Source: an uncultured Bacteroidales bacterium
Lineage (GTDB): Bacteria; Bacteroidota; Bacteroidia; Bacteroidales; Bacteroidaceae
Reading direction: 5' to 3'
Assembly: GCA_902781515.1 (NCBI GenBank)
Contig: CACZJU010000006.1
Location: 27,877 to 91,876 of the forward strand
Length of the DNA stretch: 64,000 nucleotides
In this document: positions 1 through 8,677 of the stretch, in pieces
Numbering within the stretch: the stretch's first letter is position 1
Layout of the letters: each line of letters starts with the position of its first letter
Translations under genes and position numbers: made by a program
Notes under the pieces: model-generated
What the model was told of the DNA's origin: nothing
What the model saw: only the letters and a program-made list of their open reading frames with translations
Database searches by the model: none

Positions 1-162
1 ATTAGGATTCTTCTCGAGAGCAGACATTACAATCTGTGTGCGTTGGTTTGTCTCGTTGATTTTTTTGCGATTATCCAGCCACACGATTAAGATGGGAAGC
101 CCAATACCACAAATGATTGCAATGATCTTAACAATCGTCTCCATTAGAACAACATAATTCAT
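1..162 (-). CDS. Small inner-membrane protein, N-terminal part only (DUF6249-like)
   Basis: The gene runs off the left edge, so only the first 54 codons are present. It starts at ATG 162 after an AAAAAGAAG stretch. Residues 7-28 form one hydrophobic helix (ETIVKIIAIICGIGLPILIV), followed by WLDNRKK and a polar helix. A short N-terminal membrane anchor with a basic linker is typical of the small DUF6249-type membrane proteins of Bacteroidales, which often sit beside sigma-factor genes. The partner cannot be seen here. The family name is a resemblance only; the membrane anchor is clear from the sequence. Confidence 0.6.
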   Translation of the reverse strand, partial: MNYVVLMETIVKIIAIICGIGLPILIVWLDNRKKINETNQRTQIVMSALEKNPN

Positions 163-339
163 AATCTTCTTTTTAATGGTTTATACTTCTGTTTTCTTGA
201 CCCTGTTGTCTATAGCCTTCTTCCGTCGCGACTCGGCAGTGCTTAAGCAAGCTTAGCATTGCTCTCGCGGCTCCGTCAGTTCACTAATATAACAAGTCAA
301 GAAGACAAAAGGTGACATTTATGGCGTTTTTTTAAAATT
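163..339. other. Intergenic region, no gene seen
   Basis: This stretch between the cut membrane-protein gene and the SDR terminator holds no open frame with coding character. It contains an imperfect hairpin around 251-275 (TGCTTAAGC / GCTTAGCA). The minus-strand promoter of the membrane-protein gene should lie here, but no convincing TAnnTTTG with a paired TTTG was found. Confidence 0.4.
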
Positions 340-367
340 AAGCCCCGACTCAGCGAGCCAGGGCCTT
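340..367 (-). terminator. Probable terminator of the SDR dehydrogenase gene
   Basis: On the minus strand, AAGGCCCTGGCTC and GAGTCGGGGCTT can pair around a GCT loop, with wobbles and one bulge. It lies 33 bases past the stop codon of the dehydrogenase. The following T-run is short, so termination strength is uncertain. Confidence 0.55.
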
Positions 368-400
368 ATTTTAATCTCTATTCTCTAATCCCTAATCTTA

Positions 401-1201
401 TCAGGGTTGCTTGCCGATGTAGGCAAGGATACCACCATCAACGTAGAGAATGTGACCGTTTACAGCGTCAGAAGCGTGAGATGCAAGGAACACTGCGGGA
501 CCACCCAACTCTTCTGGATTGAGCCAACGACCTGCAGGAGTCTTAGCACAAATGAACTTGTCGAATGGATGACGGCTACCATCGGGCTGAATCTCGCGCA
601 GGGGAGCGGTTTGTGGTGTAGCGATGTAACCAGGACCGATGCCATTGCACTGTATGTTGTATTCACCATACTCTGAGCAGATGTTACGAGTAAGCATCTT
701 CAAGCCACCCTTTGCAGCAGCGTATGCGCTTACGGTCTCACGACCCAGTTCCGACATCATAGAGCAGATGTTGATAATCTTACCCTCGCGACGCTCCATC
801 ATCTCAGGAACTACGGCTGCAGAGCAGATGTAGGGAGCCACAAGGTCAACATCGATAACCTGCTGGAACTCGGCGCGCTTCATCTCGTGCATAGGAATGC
901 GCTTAATGATACCGGCATTGTTCACGAGGATGTCAATCTGACCTACCTCCTGATGAATCTTCTCTACGAGAGCCTTAACAGCGTTCTCATCAGTTACGTC
1001 GCAAACGTAACCCTTCACGTTTGTGATGCCAGCCTCCTTGTAGTTAGCCAAACCACGCTCCAAGGCTGCTTCGTTAATGTCGTTGAAGATGATAGTTTTG
1101 ATACCAGCACCGACGAATGCCTTGGCGATGTTGAATCCGATACCGTAAGAAGCACCAGTAATCCATGCGTTCTTACCTTCGAGTGAAAAAGGATTTGCCA
1201 T
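401..1201 (-). CDS. SDR-family dehydrogenase, probably gluconate 5-dehydrogenase
   Basis: A 266-residue short-chain dehydrogenase/reductase of classical length. The NAD(P)-binding motif TGASYGIG is at residues 15-22, NNAG at 94-97 and the catalytic YAAAK at 160-164, with serines at 147 and 150 in the usual place for the active-site Ser. The overall sequence resembles the Bacteroidales group annotated as gluconate 5-dehydrogenase (IdnO/Gno) or 2-deoxy-D-gluconate 3-dehydrogenase (KduD), which interconvert sugar acids and keto-sugar acids in the cytoplasm. No other uronate or gluconate gene is adjacent, so the substrate stays open. It is a single-gene unit with its own promoter (1235-1266) and terminator (340-367). 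Confidence 0.8.
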   Translation of the reverse strand: MANPFSLEGKNAWITGASYGIGFNIAKAFVGAGIKTIIFNDINEAALERGLANYKEAGITNVKGYVCDVTDENAVKALVEKIHQEVGQIDILVNNAGIIKRIPMHEMKRAEFQQVIDVDLVAPYICSAAVVPEMMERREGKIINICSMMSELGRETVSAYAAAKGGLKMLTRNICSEYGEYNIQCNGIGPGYIATPQTAPLREIQPDGSRHPFDKFICAKTPAGRWLNPEELGGPAVFLASHASDAVNGHILYVDGGILAYIGKQP

Positions 1202-1234
1202 AATATAAATAGTTTAAAAGTGAATATTTGTTTG

Positions 1235-1266
1235 CAAAAATACGAAAAAAAATCGTGTGTACTCAA
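1235..1266 (-). promoter_or_regulatory. Promoter of the SDR gene
   Basis: On the minus strand, TTG (1264-1266) and TATTTTTG (1235-1242) are 21 bases apart, matching the Bacteroidetes primary-sigma consensus. The expected start near base 1231 gives a leader of about 30 bases. Confidence 0.6.
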
Positions 1267-1353
1267 TAATTCTACGAATTTTTTTATTCGGAAGTTGAGT
1301 TGGCGCTCGACTTCCACTTGCCTCGGCAGTATCAAGCTTTGCATGCTACTACT

Positions 1354-1413
1354 GTCTTTTGGGGCTCAAAGTCTTCCGTATGATTCATACGCATCCTTCG
1401 TTCCCCAAAAGAC
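1354..1413. repeat. 11-bp inverted repeat (GTCTTTTGGGG)
   Basis: GTCTTTTGGGG at 1354-1364 and its exact complement at 1403-1413 flank 38 bases. It lies just past the tRNA-Gln terminator. It may be a further transcription barrier or a degenerate dispersed element; no function is evident. Confidence 0.6.
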
Positions 1414-1417
1414 AAAA

Positions 1418-1441
1418 GAGCAACAGCATTTACTGTTGCTC
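1418..1441 (-). terminator. Terminator of tRNA-Gln
   Basis: A perfect 9-bp stem, GAGCAACAG / CTGTTGCTC, with a six-base loop. On the minus strand it is followed by TTTTG, 16 bases after the tRNA end, which fits intrinsic termination of the tRNA transcript. Confidence 0.75.
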
Positions 1442-1456
1442 TCGGCTTCGTGGAAG

Positions 1457-1527
1457 TTGGGCTATCCGGTTTCGAACCAGAACTAAGACGACCAAAATGT
1501 CTTGTGCTACCATTACACCATAGCCCA
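1457..1527 (-). tRNA. tRNA-Gln (anticodon TTG)
   Basis: Read on the minus strand, the acceptor arms TGGGCTA and TAGCCCA pair fully with discriminator A at 1457. The anticodon loop is TTTTGGT with anticodon TTG (plus-strand 1493-1495), and the T-arm carries GGTTCGAAACC. Length is 71 bases with no encoded CCA. The top pair of the anticodon stem (A31-C39) is mismatched. The gene has its own promoter (1569-1600) and terminator. Confidence 0.93.
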
Positions 1528-1568
1528 ATCCGGCAGCTGCCTATAACCCGCAGCGAGGTTTGCGGCTG

Positions 1569-1600
1569 CAAAGTTAGTGCAAATCGAGAGAAAAACCAAA
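1569..1600 (-). promoter_or_regulatory. Promoter of tRNA-Gln
   Basis: On the minus strand, TTTG (1597-1600), 20 bases, then TAACTTTG (1569-1576). This is a textbook Bacteroidetes promoter. The 45 bases around it are nearly identical to the tRNA-Lys promoter at 63785-63816. Confidence 0.85.
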
Positions 1601-1780
1601 TTTTGGAGCAGTAAATGCAAAGAAAAAGTTTATTTTGTCTTTGCTGAGTCGCGACAAAATTCGACCAAAGGTCAAATTTATTTGAGTTAATTCTTGCTCC
1701 TCTTCGCTACGCAAGCGTCTCCTACGTCGCCGAGCGCCAAGATGCAGCCTAACTTGGAGGCTCGAAGAGACTCAAAGGTA
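1569..1780 (-). repeat. Dispersed promoter-carrying repeat, tRNA-Gln copy
   Basis: On the minus strand this contains, in order, TACCTTTGAG, AAGTTAGGCTGCATCT, AACTCAAATAAA and the tRNA promoter. The same blocks in the same order precede tRNA-Lys at 63724-63816. AAGTTAGGCTGCATCT is identical (16 of 16) in both. This copy is about 120 bases longer between the blocks. The stretch has no gene. Confidence 0.75.
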
Positions 1781-1829
1781 GTATAAACTGAGTGAAAACG
1801 CAAACGTTTTATTTTTTTTATTTTATAAT

Positions 1830-1860
1830 TTTGAATTTTGAATTAATCGTGTTACCTTTG
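1830..1860 (+). promoter_or_regulatory. Promoter of the secreted protein at 1909
   Basis: TTTG (1830-1833), 19 bases, TACCTTTG (1853-1860). The predicted start near 1864 leaves a leader of about 45 bases, AT-rich and without a hairpin. The rest of 1781-1908 holds no gene. Confidence 0.8.
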
Positions 1861-1908
1861 CACGCAAAATAAAGAAACCATATTATTAACTATTAAAAAC
1901 AAGTTTTT

Positions 1909-3480
1909 ATGAAGAAACTTTTACTCTCTCTCTTCGCAGTTCTTACTGCAAGTTTCGCAACAGCCCAGGACAATCTCCTGACAAACGGCGGCTTCGAGGA
2001 ATGGACTGAAGACGTTCCCACAGGATGGCTTATCAGTGCCGTAGGCAACAACTCTGCCGGCTCTAACGTAGCTGTAGCTCAGTCCAATGTCGCACACGGT
2101 GGCACTTATGCTGTAGCCATTACTAATGGCGGAACAAAAACCAGCAATGGTCGTATCGCCACATCTGAGATGAATTTGAAGGCTGGTACCTACACATTCA
2201 CCGCTTATGTAAGAGCTGCCAGCGAAAATGGTGCTGCCGCACGTATCGGTTATACAACTTTTACAGGTGAAGGTAAACCCTCCTATCACTGGCAGAACAA
2301 CGAAAACAGCTACAATGCTCCTGACACCCTGACTACAGAATGGCTGAAGAAAACTCAGACCTTCACATTGGATGCCGCACAGAAGATTTGCCTCGTAGTG
2401 ATGCATAGCAAGAATTACGTGGGAGAAACCGTTCTGCTCGACGATGCAAGCCTGACTACAACAGACGGCGGCATTGACGATGGCACCGACCCAACTCCTC
2501 AGCCCGTAAGCGAGGACTTTGAGTCTAAGCTGACCGACACTCAGGGTAACTGGACAATCGTTGACGTACTGGTGCCCGAAGGCGCAACCTATATTTGGAG
2601 CCAGAGCAGTTCTTATGGTATGAAGGCAACAGCCTATATCAACAAGAAAAACTACGCTTCTGATAGCTATCTCGTATCACCCGCTATCACTCTGAAGGAA
2701 GGCAGTGTATTGACATTCGACCACGTTCAGCGCTACGCCGGAACTGCTTCAGAGGAACTGACCCTGTGGATTCGTGAGAACGGTGCTACAGAATGGGCTA
2801 CTCAGCTCACCATCCCCACATACAGCGACGGCAGCAATTGGACATTCGTATCCTCTGGAGACATTGACCTGTCTGCCTATAATAACAAGACCATCCAACT
2901 CGGTTTCCGCTACGTCAGCACCGAAACTGCTGCTGCAACTTGGGAAATCAAGAACGTGAAGGTAACCAATGCCAAGGCTGCCGAAGATGCTCCTGAACTG
3001 AAAGATCCCAGCAACACTCCCGAGACTGCATACACCGTAGCACAGGCTATCGAGCTCATCAACAACCGTAATAACTACGATATGTCTAAGGAGGTTTACG
3101 TGAAGGGTATCATCTCTGCTATCAAGAGCCTCAATGTAGAGCTGTACAAGCGTGCTCAGTACTGGATTGTTGACCAGAAGGATGGCGACAGCATCCAGGT
3201 TTACAACGGCTACTATCTGGAGAAGAAGGACTTCACAGCCAACGATCAGATTAAGGCTGGCGACAACGTAGTTGTATGCGGTAAGTTGACTCTCTATGGT
3301 ACAACTTACGAAATCGACCAGAACAACTATCTGTACTCTCTGAATGGTGAGACCGTTGGCATTCGCGGCATTGCCACAGAGCAGAAGAAATCAGGTGTCA
3401 TCTTCGACCTGAGCGGTCGTCGCGTTGCTAAGGCTCAGAAGGGCATCTACATCGTAAACGGCAAAAAGGTCGTGAAGTAA
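1909..3480 (+). CDS. Secreted multidomain protein with cleaved-adhesin-like domain and Prevotella C-terminal tail
   Basis: A 523-residue exported protein. Residues 1-19 are a signal peptide ending before QDN. Residues 22-185 look like a carbohydrate-binding jelly-roll (starting NLLTNGGFEEW). Residues 200-350 resemble a choice-of-anchor/cleaved-adhesin domain (SYLVSPAITLKEGSVLTFDH). Residues 370-480 look like the OB-fold DUF6359 type (YVKGIISAIKS, YWIVDQKDGDSIQVY). The end carries LSGRRVAKAQKGIYIVNGKK, the tail seen on many Prevotella exported proteins and possibly a type IX secretion signal. No catalytic residues are recognised. A role in binding glycans or surfaces is inferred from the fold resemblance. 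It is monocistronic, with a strong promoter and terminator. Confidence 0.75.
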   Translation: MKKLLLSLFAVLTASFATAQDNLLTNGGFEEWTEDVPTGWLISAVGNNSAGSNVAVAQSNVAHGGTYAVAITNGGTKTSNGRIATSEMNLKAGTYTFTAYVRAASENGAAARIGYTTFTGEGKPSYHWQNNENSYNAPDTLTTEWLKKTQTFTLDAAQKICLVVMHSKNYVGETVLLDDASLTTTDGGIDDGTDPTPQPVSEDFESKLTDTQGNWTIVDVLVPEGATYIWSQSSSYGMKATAYINKKNYASDSYLVSPAITLKEGSVLTFDHVQRYAGTASEELTLWIRENGATEWATQLTIPTYSDGSNWTFVSSGDIDLSAYNNKTIQLGFRYVSTETAAATWEIKNVKVTNAKAAEDAPELKDPSNTPETAYTVAQAIELINNRNNYDMSKEVYVKGIISAIKSLNVELYKRAQYWIVDQKDGDSIQVYNGYYLEKKDFTANDQIKAGDNVVVCGKLTLYGTTYEIDQNNYLYSLNGETVGIRGIATEQKKSGVIFDLSGRRVAKAQKGIYIVNGKKVVK

Positions 3481-3502
3481 ATTGAAAATTGAAGATTGAA
3501 TA

Positions 3503-3528
3503 AGAGCTGCGGATTCGTCCGTGGCTCT
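3503..3528 (+). terminator. Strong terminator after the secreted protein
   Basis: An 11-bp stem, AGAGCTGCGGA pairing with TCCGTGGCTCT through two G-U wobbles, is closed by a TTCG tetraloop and followed by TTCTTTTT. Confidence 0.9.
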
Positions 3529-3591
3529 TTCTTTTTGCCCATCTCCGCACACTTTCATCCTATTATTTTTTAATTTTTAATTTTTAATTCT

Positions 3592-3599
3592 TAATTTTG
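3592..3599 (+). promoter_or_regulatory. Promoter -7 element of the spmA-spmB fusion
   Basis: TAATTTTG ends four bases before ATG 3604, so transcription should begin almost at the start codon. No clear TTTG lies upstream; that space is filled by an AT-rich micro-repeat (TAATTTTTAATTTTTAATTC). Confidence 0.5.
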
Positions 3600-3603
3600 C
3601 ACT

Positions 3604-4890
3604 ATGGTACTAAATTACATTTGGATATTCTTCTTCCTCGTGGCATTCATTATCGCCGCGATACAGTTATGCATGGGCAATACAGAAGTATTCCCTGCCA
3701 TCATCGAGAGTACATTTTCTTCGTCGAAAACCGCCTTCGAAATTTCATTAGGTCTTACAGGAACACTGGCTCTATGGATGGGCATAATGAAGATTGGAGA
3801 AAAGGGAGGACTGATTAACGCCCTCGCGCGCGTACTTAATCCTTTATTTAAGCGCCTGTTCCCAGATATTCCCGAGGGGCATCCTGTCTTCGGACATATC
3901 TTCATGAACCTCGGAGCCAATATGCTCGGACTCGACAATGCCGCTACTCCACTCGGACTGAAGGCAATGGAAGGCTTACAGGAAATTAAGAATGAAAAAT
4001 TAAAAATTAAGAATGAAAGCGGAGAGATTGACGAGAGCGAGATGCAGCGCCTCAAGGAGACGGCATCCAATCCTATGATTATGTTCCTCGTCCTGAACAC
4101 CAGTGGACTCACACTCATTCCCGTCAGCATCCTCGTCTATCGAGCCCAGTTGGGAGCCGCTCAGCCCACCGATGTCTTCATTCCTATACTTATAGCCACC
4201 ACCATCGCCACCATGGCAGGTATCATCATCACCAGCCTCTACCAAAGGATAAATCTCTTCAATCGTGCCATCATGGGCACCATGCTTGGTCTCTGCCTCT
4301 TGGTAAGCGGAATGGCTTGGGCAGCATCGCAGATGAGTCGCGACGAATTGAATCTCTACAGCACCACCATAGCCAACGTCCTCCTGTTCGGCATCATTGC
4401 AGCCTTCATCATTGCAGGCATGCGCAAGAAGGTCAACGTCTATGAAGCCTTCATAGAGGGAGCCAAGGGTGGATTCGAGACAGCCGTCCGCATCATCCCC
4501 TACCTCGTTGCCATCCTCGTTGCCATCGGTGTCTTCCGTGCTTCTGGAGCTATGGACGTACTGATTAGCGGCATAGAAAAGGGATTCCAGCTTATGGGCA
4601 TCAATGCCGACTTCGTGGGAGCCTTACCTACTGCCCTCATGAAGCCCCTCAGTGGTAGCGGAGCACGCGGAATGATGGTAGATGCAATGACTACTTACGG
4701 CGCCGATTCCTTCGTGGGTCGTCTCTCCTGCATCTTCCAGGGAGCTACAGACACCACCTTCTACATTCTTGCCGTCTATTTCGGCTCAGTAGGAGTACGT
4801 AACACACGCCATGCTGTAGCCGCCGGTCTCTTGACCGACCTCGTGGGTGTCCTTGCTGCAATCGGCATTGCATATTTGTTCTTCTATTGA
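3604..4890 (+). CDS. Fused SpmA-SpmB (spore maturation / nucleoside-recognition) membrane protein
   Basis: A 428-residue polytopic membrane protein joining the two halves that are separate SpmA and SpmB in Bacillus. The N-terminal half has the SpmA signature LGANMLGLDNAATPLGLKAM near residues 101-120. The C-terminal half has the SpmB signature PLSGSGARGMM near 349-359. Both carry Gate domains with several hydrophobic helices. In non-sporulating Bacteroidetes the role is unknown; transport is assumed. Residues about 129-146 (EIKNEKLKIKNES) are encoded by an AT-rich dispersed micro-repeat inserted in frame between the halves. The flippase gene follows 52 bases later and may be co-transcribed. 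Confidence 0.88.
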   Translation: MVLNYIWIFFFLVAFIIAAIQLCMGNTEVFPAIIESTFSSSKTAFEISLGLTGTLALWMGIMKIGEKGGLINALARVLNPLFKRLFPDIPEGHPVFGHIFMNLGANMLGLDNAATPLGLKAMEGLQEIKNEKLKIKNESGEIDESEMQRLKETASNPMIMFLVLNTSGLTLIPVSILVYRAQLGAAQPTDVFIPILIATTIATMAGIIITSLYQRINLFNRAIMGTMLGLCLLVSGMAWAASQMSRDELNLYSTTIANVLLFGIIAAFIIAGMRKKVNVYEAFIEGAKGGFETAVRIIPYLVAILVAIGVFRASGAMDVLISGIEKGFQLMGINADFVGALPTALMKPLSGSGARGMMVDAMTTYGADSFVGRLSCIFQGATDTTFYILAVYFGSVGVRNTRHAVAAGLLTDLVGVLAAIGIAYLFFY

Positions 4891-4942
4891 GAAATTGAGA
4901 GAATGAGAGAATGAGAAAATGAGAAAATGAGAGAAAGGGAAT
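4891..4942 (+). repeat. GAGAATGA-type short tandem repeat
   Basis: Between the two membrane-protein genes lies a run of GAGAATGAGAGAATGAGAAA-like units, about 8 bases each. The last, GAGAAAGGGA, sits where a ribosome binding site would be for the flippase ATG at 4943. Confidence 0.65.
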
Positions 4943-6379
4943 ATGGCAAATTTAAAGGGTTTATTTAAGGATACAGCGATATACGGTCTGTCGAGCATCA
5001 TAGGCAGGTTCCTCAACTACCTGCTGGTGCCACTTTATACGCACTACATGCCCACACAGTCGGGTGACTACGGCATCTCGACGAACATCTATGCTTACAC
5101 AGCGCTCATTCTTGTGCTGCTGACGTTTGGTATGGAAACTACGCTGTTCCGCTTCGCCAATGAGCCCATCCCCGACCCTTCCCAAAGGGAAGGGAGTTGG
5201 CCTGATACGGTGTTCTCGACGGGCTTTGCCCTTATAGCCTCACTCACTGCATTGTTCCTGGCATGCATCTTCGGTTTCATAACTCCGATAGCCGATGCAC
5301 TGGGATATAGCGAGCATCACGAATACCTGCTGATGATGGCTGCCGTGGTGGCTATGGATGCCCTACAAGCTCTGCCCTTCTCGTATCTGCGATTCCAGAA
5401 GCGTCCCATCCGTTTCGCCTCACTAAAACTCCTGTTCATCGCCTTCAACATATGTCTCAACCTGCTTTACTTCGTGGTACTCCACAAGACCAGCGTATTC
5501 TACGTCTTTGCCATCAACTTGGCTTGTACAGGACTCATATCCTTACTATTCATTCCTGAACTGTTCAAGATTCATTGGCATTTCGACGGAAGTCTGCTGA
5601 AACGCATGCTCAGCTACTCCTGGCCTATACTGATATTAGGCATAGCCGGCATACTGAATCAGGTGGCTGACAAGATAATGTTCCCGCTCGTTTATCCCGA
5701 TAAAATGGAGGCAAATGTGCAGTTAGGCATCTACGGCGGCTGCGTGAAGATAGCAATGATAATGGCAATGATTACGCAGGCCTTCCGCTATGCCTACGAG
5801 CCCATTGTTTTTGCCAAGGCAAAGGACAAGGACAGCACCGAATACTATGCAGTGGCTATGAAGTACTTCCTCATCTTCACCCTGCTGGCATTCCTGTGCG
5901 TGATGGGCTACATCGACATCCTTCAACTTATCTTGGGTAAAGGCTATCGTGAAGGCTTGGTGGTTGTACCCATTGTGATGGTAGCAGAAATAATGATGGG
6001 CGTCTATTTCAACCTCTCCTTCTGGTACAAGCTCATCGACAAGACCATCTACGGAGCATGGTTCTCGTTGGCTGGATGCACCGTACTGTTCGCCGTCAAC
6101 TACTTCTTCATTCCCAAGTACAGCTACATGGCTTGCGCTTGGGGCGGTGTGGCTGGTTACGGCACGGCTATGGTGCTATCGTACATCGTAGGACAGATAA
6201 AGAATCCCATCCCCTACCCTATGAAGAGTATCATGGTGTATGTAGTGATGACAGCCGCCTTTTATGCCGCGATGCAATTTACCAGCGACTGGCACATAGT
6301 CCTGCGCCTCGCTCTCAACACATTATTAATTGTGTTGTTCCTCGCCCATGTCTATTGGCATGAAATCCGCAAGAGATAA
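4943..6379 (+). CDS. Polysaccharide/oligosaccharide flippase (MATE/PST superfamily)
   Basis: A 478-residue inner-membrane protein with about 12-14 hydrophobic helices. It opens with the typical flippase start (KDTAIYGLSSIIGRFLNYLLVPLYT). Members move lipid-linked sugars across the inner membrane for capsule, O-antigen or exopolysaccharide. No glycosyltransferase gene is nearby, so the substrate is unknown. A polar insert after FRFANE (PIPDPSQREGSW, near residue 77) is encoded by a GC-rich palindromic micro-repeat (5166-5200) that looks inserted into a loop. The next gene begins four bases after the stop. Confidence 0.85.
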   Translation: MANLKGLFKDTAIYGLSSIIGRFLNYLLVPLYTHYMPTQSGDYGISTNIYAYTALILVLLTFGMETTLFRFANEPIPDPSQREGSWPDTVFSTGFALIASLTALFLACIFGFITPIADALGYSEHHEYLLMMAAVVAMDALQALPFSYLRFQKRPIRFASLKLLFIAFNICLNLLYFVVLHKTSVFYVFAINLACTGLISLLFIPELFKIHWHFDGSLLKRMLSYSWPILILGIAGILNQVADKIMFPLVYPDKMEANVQLGIYGGCVKIAMIMAMITQAFRYAYEPIVFAKAKDKDSTEYYAVAMKYFLIFTLLAFLCVMGYIDILQLILGKGYREGLVVVPIVMVAEIMMGVYFNLSFWYKLIDKTIYGAWFSLAGCTVLFAVNYFFIPKYSYMACAWGGVAGYGTAMVLSYIVGQIKNPIPYPMKSIMVYVVMTAAFYAAMQFTSDWHIVLRLALNTLLIVLFLAHVYWHEIRKR

Positions 6380-6383
6380 ATGT

Positions 6384-7055
6384 ATGGAACTTCGCGAACT
6401 ACTACAGGAGATTGAACATAGAATGGGGCGCACAATGCGCACCCCAAAGGACTTTCTGATTCTATCGGACGATATTTTCCATCAACTGCATCAGACAATC
6501 TCTCCCAGCACTTTGAAACGACTGTGGGGCTACTTCCCATCGGTACGTCGCCCCCATCAGTATACCATCGATCTGCTACAACGGTATGCAGAAGGTCTAA
6601 GGCAGCACATCTTCACCATAGGACAGACATTCGACAACGTGGGCGACTATCTCCATTTACTAGGCATCTGCGATAAACAATCCATCCCCTCCATTTACTG
6701 GAGTCTGCCCCTACCCCATCACACAGGCATAATCGTTTGGGGACCTGAATACCAGCATCCCGAATGGCACAATGAGGGCGATGTCGCACAACTCATGCCC
6801 ACAATAACCGAATGGTGGACACCAATGGCCAAGAACAATACATCAGCCACACTCCGAAATCACGACAACTACCTACGCGCCACCTCGTTCCACGAACTGC
6901 GCATTACCTTCATGAAGAATATCAAGGGCAATGGTTACACTTTCCTTGGTATCTATAGTCTAGCTCCATCCGCCTCGCCCCAGTGTCTCGTATGGCAACG
7001 CATAGCCGACCATCTCGACCTGCACCATCTTGATCAACTGGAACAGTTGCGATAA
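6384..7055 (+). CDS. Conserved hypothetical protein with putative N-terminal DNA-binding-like region
   Basis: A 223-residue cytoplasmic protein with no signal peptide. I chose ATG 6384 (MELRELLQEI), just past the flippase stop and behind AAGAGAT; in-frame ATGs upstream lie inside the flippase gene. Residues 25-65 (FLILSDDIF, ISPSTLKRLWGY, IDLLQRYAEG) match a pattern common to many Bacteroidales hypothetical proteins and resemble a helix-turn-helix, where TLKRLWGY would be the recognition helix. The remainder is unrecognised. Its close coupling suggests co-expression with the flippase. The regulatory role is an inference. Confidence 0.6.
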   Translation: MELRELLQEIEHRMGRTMRTPKDFLILSDDIFHQLHQTISPSTLKRLWGYFPSVRRPHQYTIDLLQRYAEGLRQHIFTIGQTFDNVGDYLHLLGICDKQSIPSIYWSLPLPHHTGIIVWGPEYQHPEWHNEGDVAQLMPTITEWWTPMAKNNTSATLRNHDNYLRATSFHELRITFMKNIKGNGYTFLGIYSLAPSASPQCLVWQRIADHLDLHHLDQLEQLR

Positions 7056-7070
7056 TACCCCTTAGAAACA

Positions 7071-7142
7071 AAATGGTCTAATAATGTAGGCGAAATGGTC
7101 CAATTCCGCCTCCTACTGTCTTGTGGGTTATGCTTACCTTTG
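7071..7142 (+). promoter_or_regulatory. Promoter region with direct-repeat operator candidate
   Basis: AAATGGTCTAAT (7071-7082) and AAATGGTCCAAT (7093-7104) are direct repeats 22 bases apart, about two helical turns. A -7 element TACCTTTG follows at 7135-7142, but there is no good TTTG at the right distance. A weak core promoter with upstream repeats suggests an activator site for the gene at 7185. Confidence 0.45.
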
Positions 7143-7184
7143 CGCCAAACATAACTCACATTAATCATTTTAATAACGTAAGAC

Positions 7185-8609
7185 ATGAAAAAGATTCTAT
7201 TTCTGGCCGCGCTGTTCTTTGCGACAGTAGGCTCCGTAGAGGCAAAAGGCTTACCTGCGAACAATGAGAAGAAGTATCTCATGAATGGCAATTTATCAAC
7301 CACACCATCTTGGGTCTTTGAAAAGCTTAAACCCATGACAGAGAACGAGGGTTGGGACATGGTTGCCACCAAATCACAGACATGGAATGACGGCAGCACT
7401 TGGACTTGGAAACATTATGAATCCTCGAATCAAGCTGTACGAACACTATACCAAGACAACGGAGACTTCATAACCATCTTAGAGAGAGAAGATGGAAACT
7501 ACGAACAGATGGGAATTCCCACTGGTTACAATGGTGCCCGACCCATGGGGCCGGTGCGGATAACTCTTGATGATGGTTCTGTATTCGAAGCCATTTGTCC
7601 ATCGGAAGAAACTTATGGTATGGGATTCAGATGCCTTTTCCGTTATAGATTTACCAATGGAACCATCGTCTTTGGGTGGACACAATTCTTTGATCTTAAA
7701 AGTGGAATCTTCTGCTATGAAAAAGAAAGACAAGGATTAATAAAAGAAATTAAAAAGGCAGAGTTTGAAGTAAGAGAAGGTGGTGATGACCAATGTAAAT
7801 ATCTATATGTGACATTGCCCGAGGACAGCACTAAGTGCTACAAAATGAACACATATATGTTCCAGAAAAGCAATAAGACCTATTATCTTACAGATACAGG
7901 CTGGCCCCATACCATCAAGCAAGAAGTCGATGGCGTACAATTCTATTGTCTGGATTCGGACACCATCACAAGCATTAAGGACAATGTAGTTACATATGCC
8001 AATGGCGACCAGTTGACATACACCCGCATCCGCGGACTCGGCCGATTCAACCAACTTGGAATAGGAGAGGATGTGACCACTGTGACGGGTTCCATACACC
8101 GAATGGGAGGCGTGCTGAAGGTAAACATGATGAACGGTAGGCTCCGTTGCCGACTGACCTTACCCAATGGTGACTACTTCACGGGCACATTCAAGGAGCA
8201 GTATGCTCCCGACCGATTTGATGACAACCTACTGATGTACACTACACTCACACCTTACAACGGTATATGGAACCGAGGTGGACAAACAGAGCAAATCACA
8301 AAGGGAATGAGCAAGGCTGACTACGACAGAGCAGAAGCCAATAAACAAGCCATGGCAGACGCAGCCAAAAAGGCCAAATATGACAAGCTTTGTGCCCAAT
8401 TTGGCAAGAAATATGTCGATGCCGCCTACGACTGCAAGATCATCATAGGTATGCCTGAAGAACTCTTTACTACCTTCTTCAAAACCTCACTGGATTATCA
8501 GTCTGCCTATGCGAAAAGATATTGTCTAAGTAATGCCCTCGAAGCCTTTGCTGCCAATGCCAGAGTGGTTTGGGTAAGCGGTGGTAGAGTGACGGATATC
8601 ATTTGGTAA
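7185..8609 (+). CDS. Secreted hypothetical protein with MORN-like repeats
   Basis: A 474-residue exported protein with a signal peptide (residues 1-20, ending near VEAKG). Repeated short stretches of the form LDDGSVFEA, FTNGTIVFGWTQFF, YANGDQLTY and LPNGDYFTGTF recall MORN-like strand repeats. Residues 372-400 form a charged helix (KADYDRAEANKQAMADAAKKAKYDK). The last 70 residues include IIGMPEELF, a phrase also found in small bacterial lipoproteins that fold near membranes. No enzymatic motif is seen. It is monocistronic and followed by a strong terminator. Confidence 0.6.
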   Translation: MKKILFLAALFFATVGSVEAKGLPANNEKKYLMNGNLSTTPSWVFEKLKPMTENEGWDMVATKSQTWNDGSTWTWKHYESSNQAVRTLYQDNGDFITILEREDGNYEQMGIPTGYNGARPMGPVRITLDDGSVFEAICPSEETYGMGFRCLFRYRFTNGTIVFGWTQFFDLKSGIFCYEKERQGLIKEIKKAEFEVREGGDDQCKYLYVTLPEDSTKCYKMNTYMFQKSNKTYYLTDTGWPHTIKQEVDGVQFYCLDSDTITSIKDNVVTYANGDQLTYTRIRGLGRFNQLGIGEDVTTVTGSIHRMGGVLKVNMMNGRLRCRLTLPNGDYFTGTFKEQYAPDRFDDNLLMYTTLTPYNGIWNRGGQTEQITKGMSKADYDRAEANKQAMADAAKKAKYDKLCAQFGKKYVDAAYDCKIIIGMPEELFTTFFKTSLDYQSAYAKRYCLSNALEAFAANARVVWVSGGRVTDIIW

Positions 8610-8677
8610 CCTCATTACATCAATAGTAACGAGCGTCAAAGACTACCGCAAGTGATTCTATCCTTAACGCAAAGCGA

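Noticed and set aside
4891-4942. Phase-variable tract before the flippase
   Set aside because: The GAGAATGA run lies outside the reading frame and has too few perfect units to argue for phase variation here.
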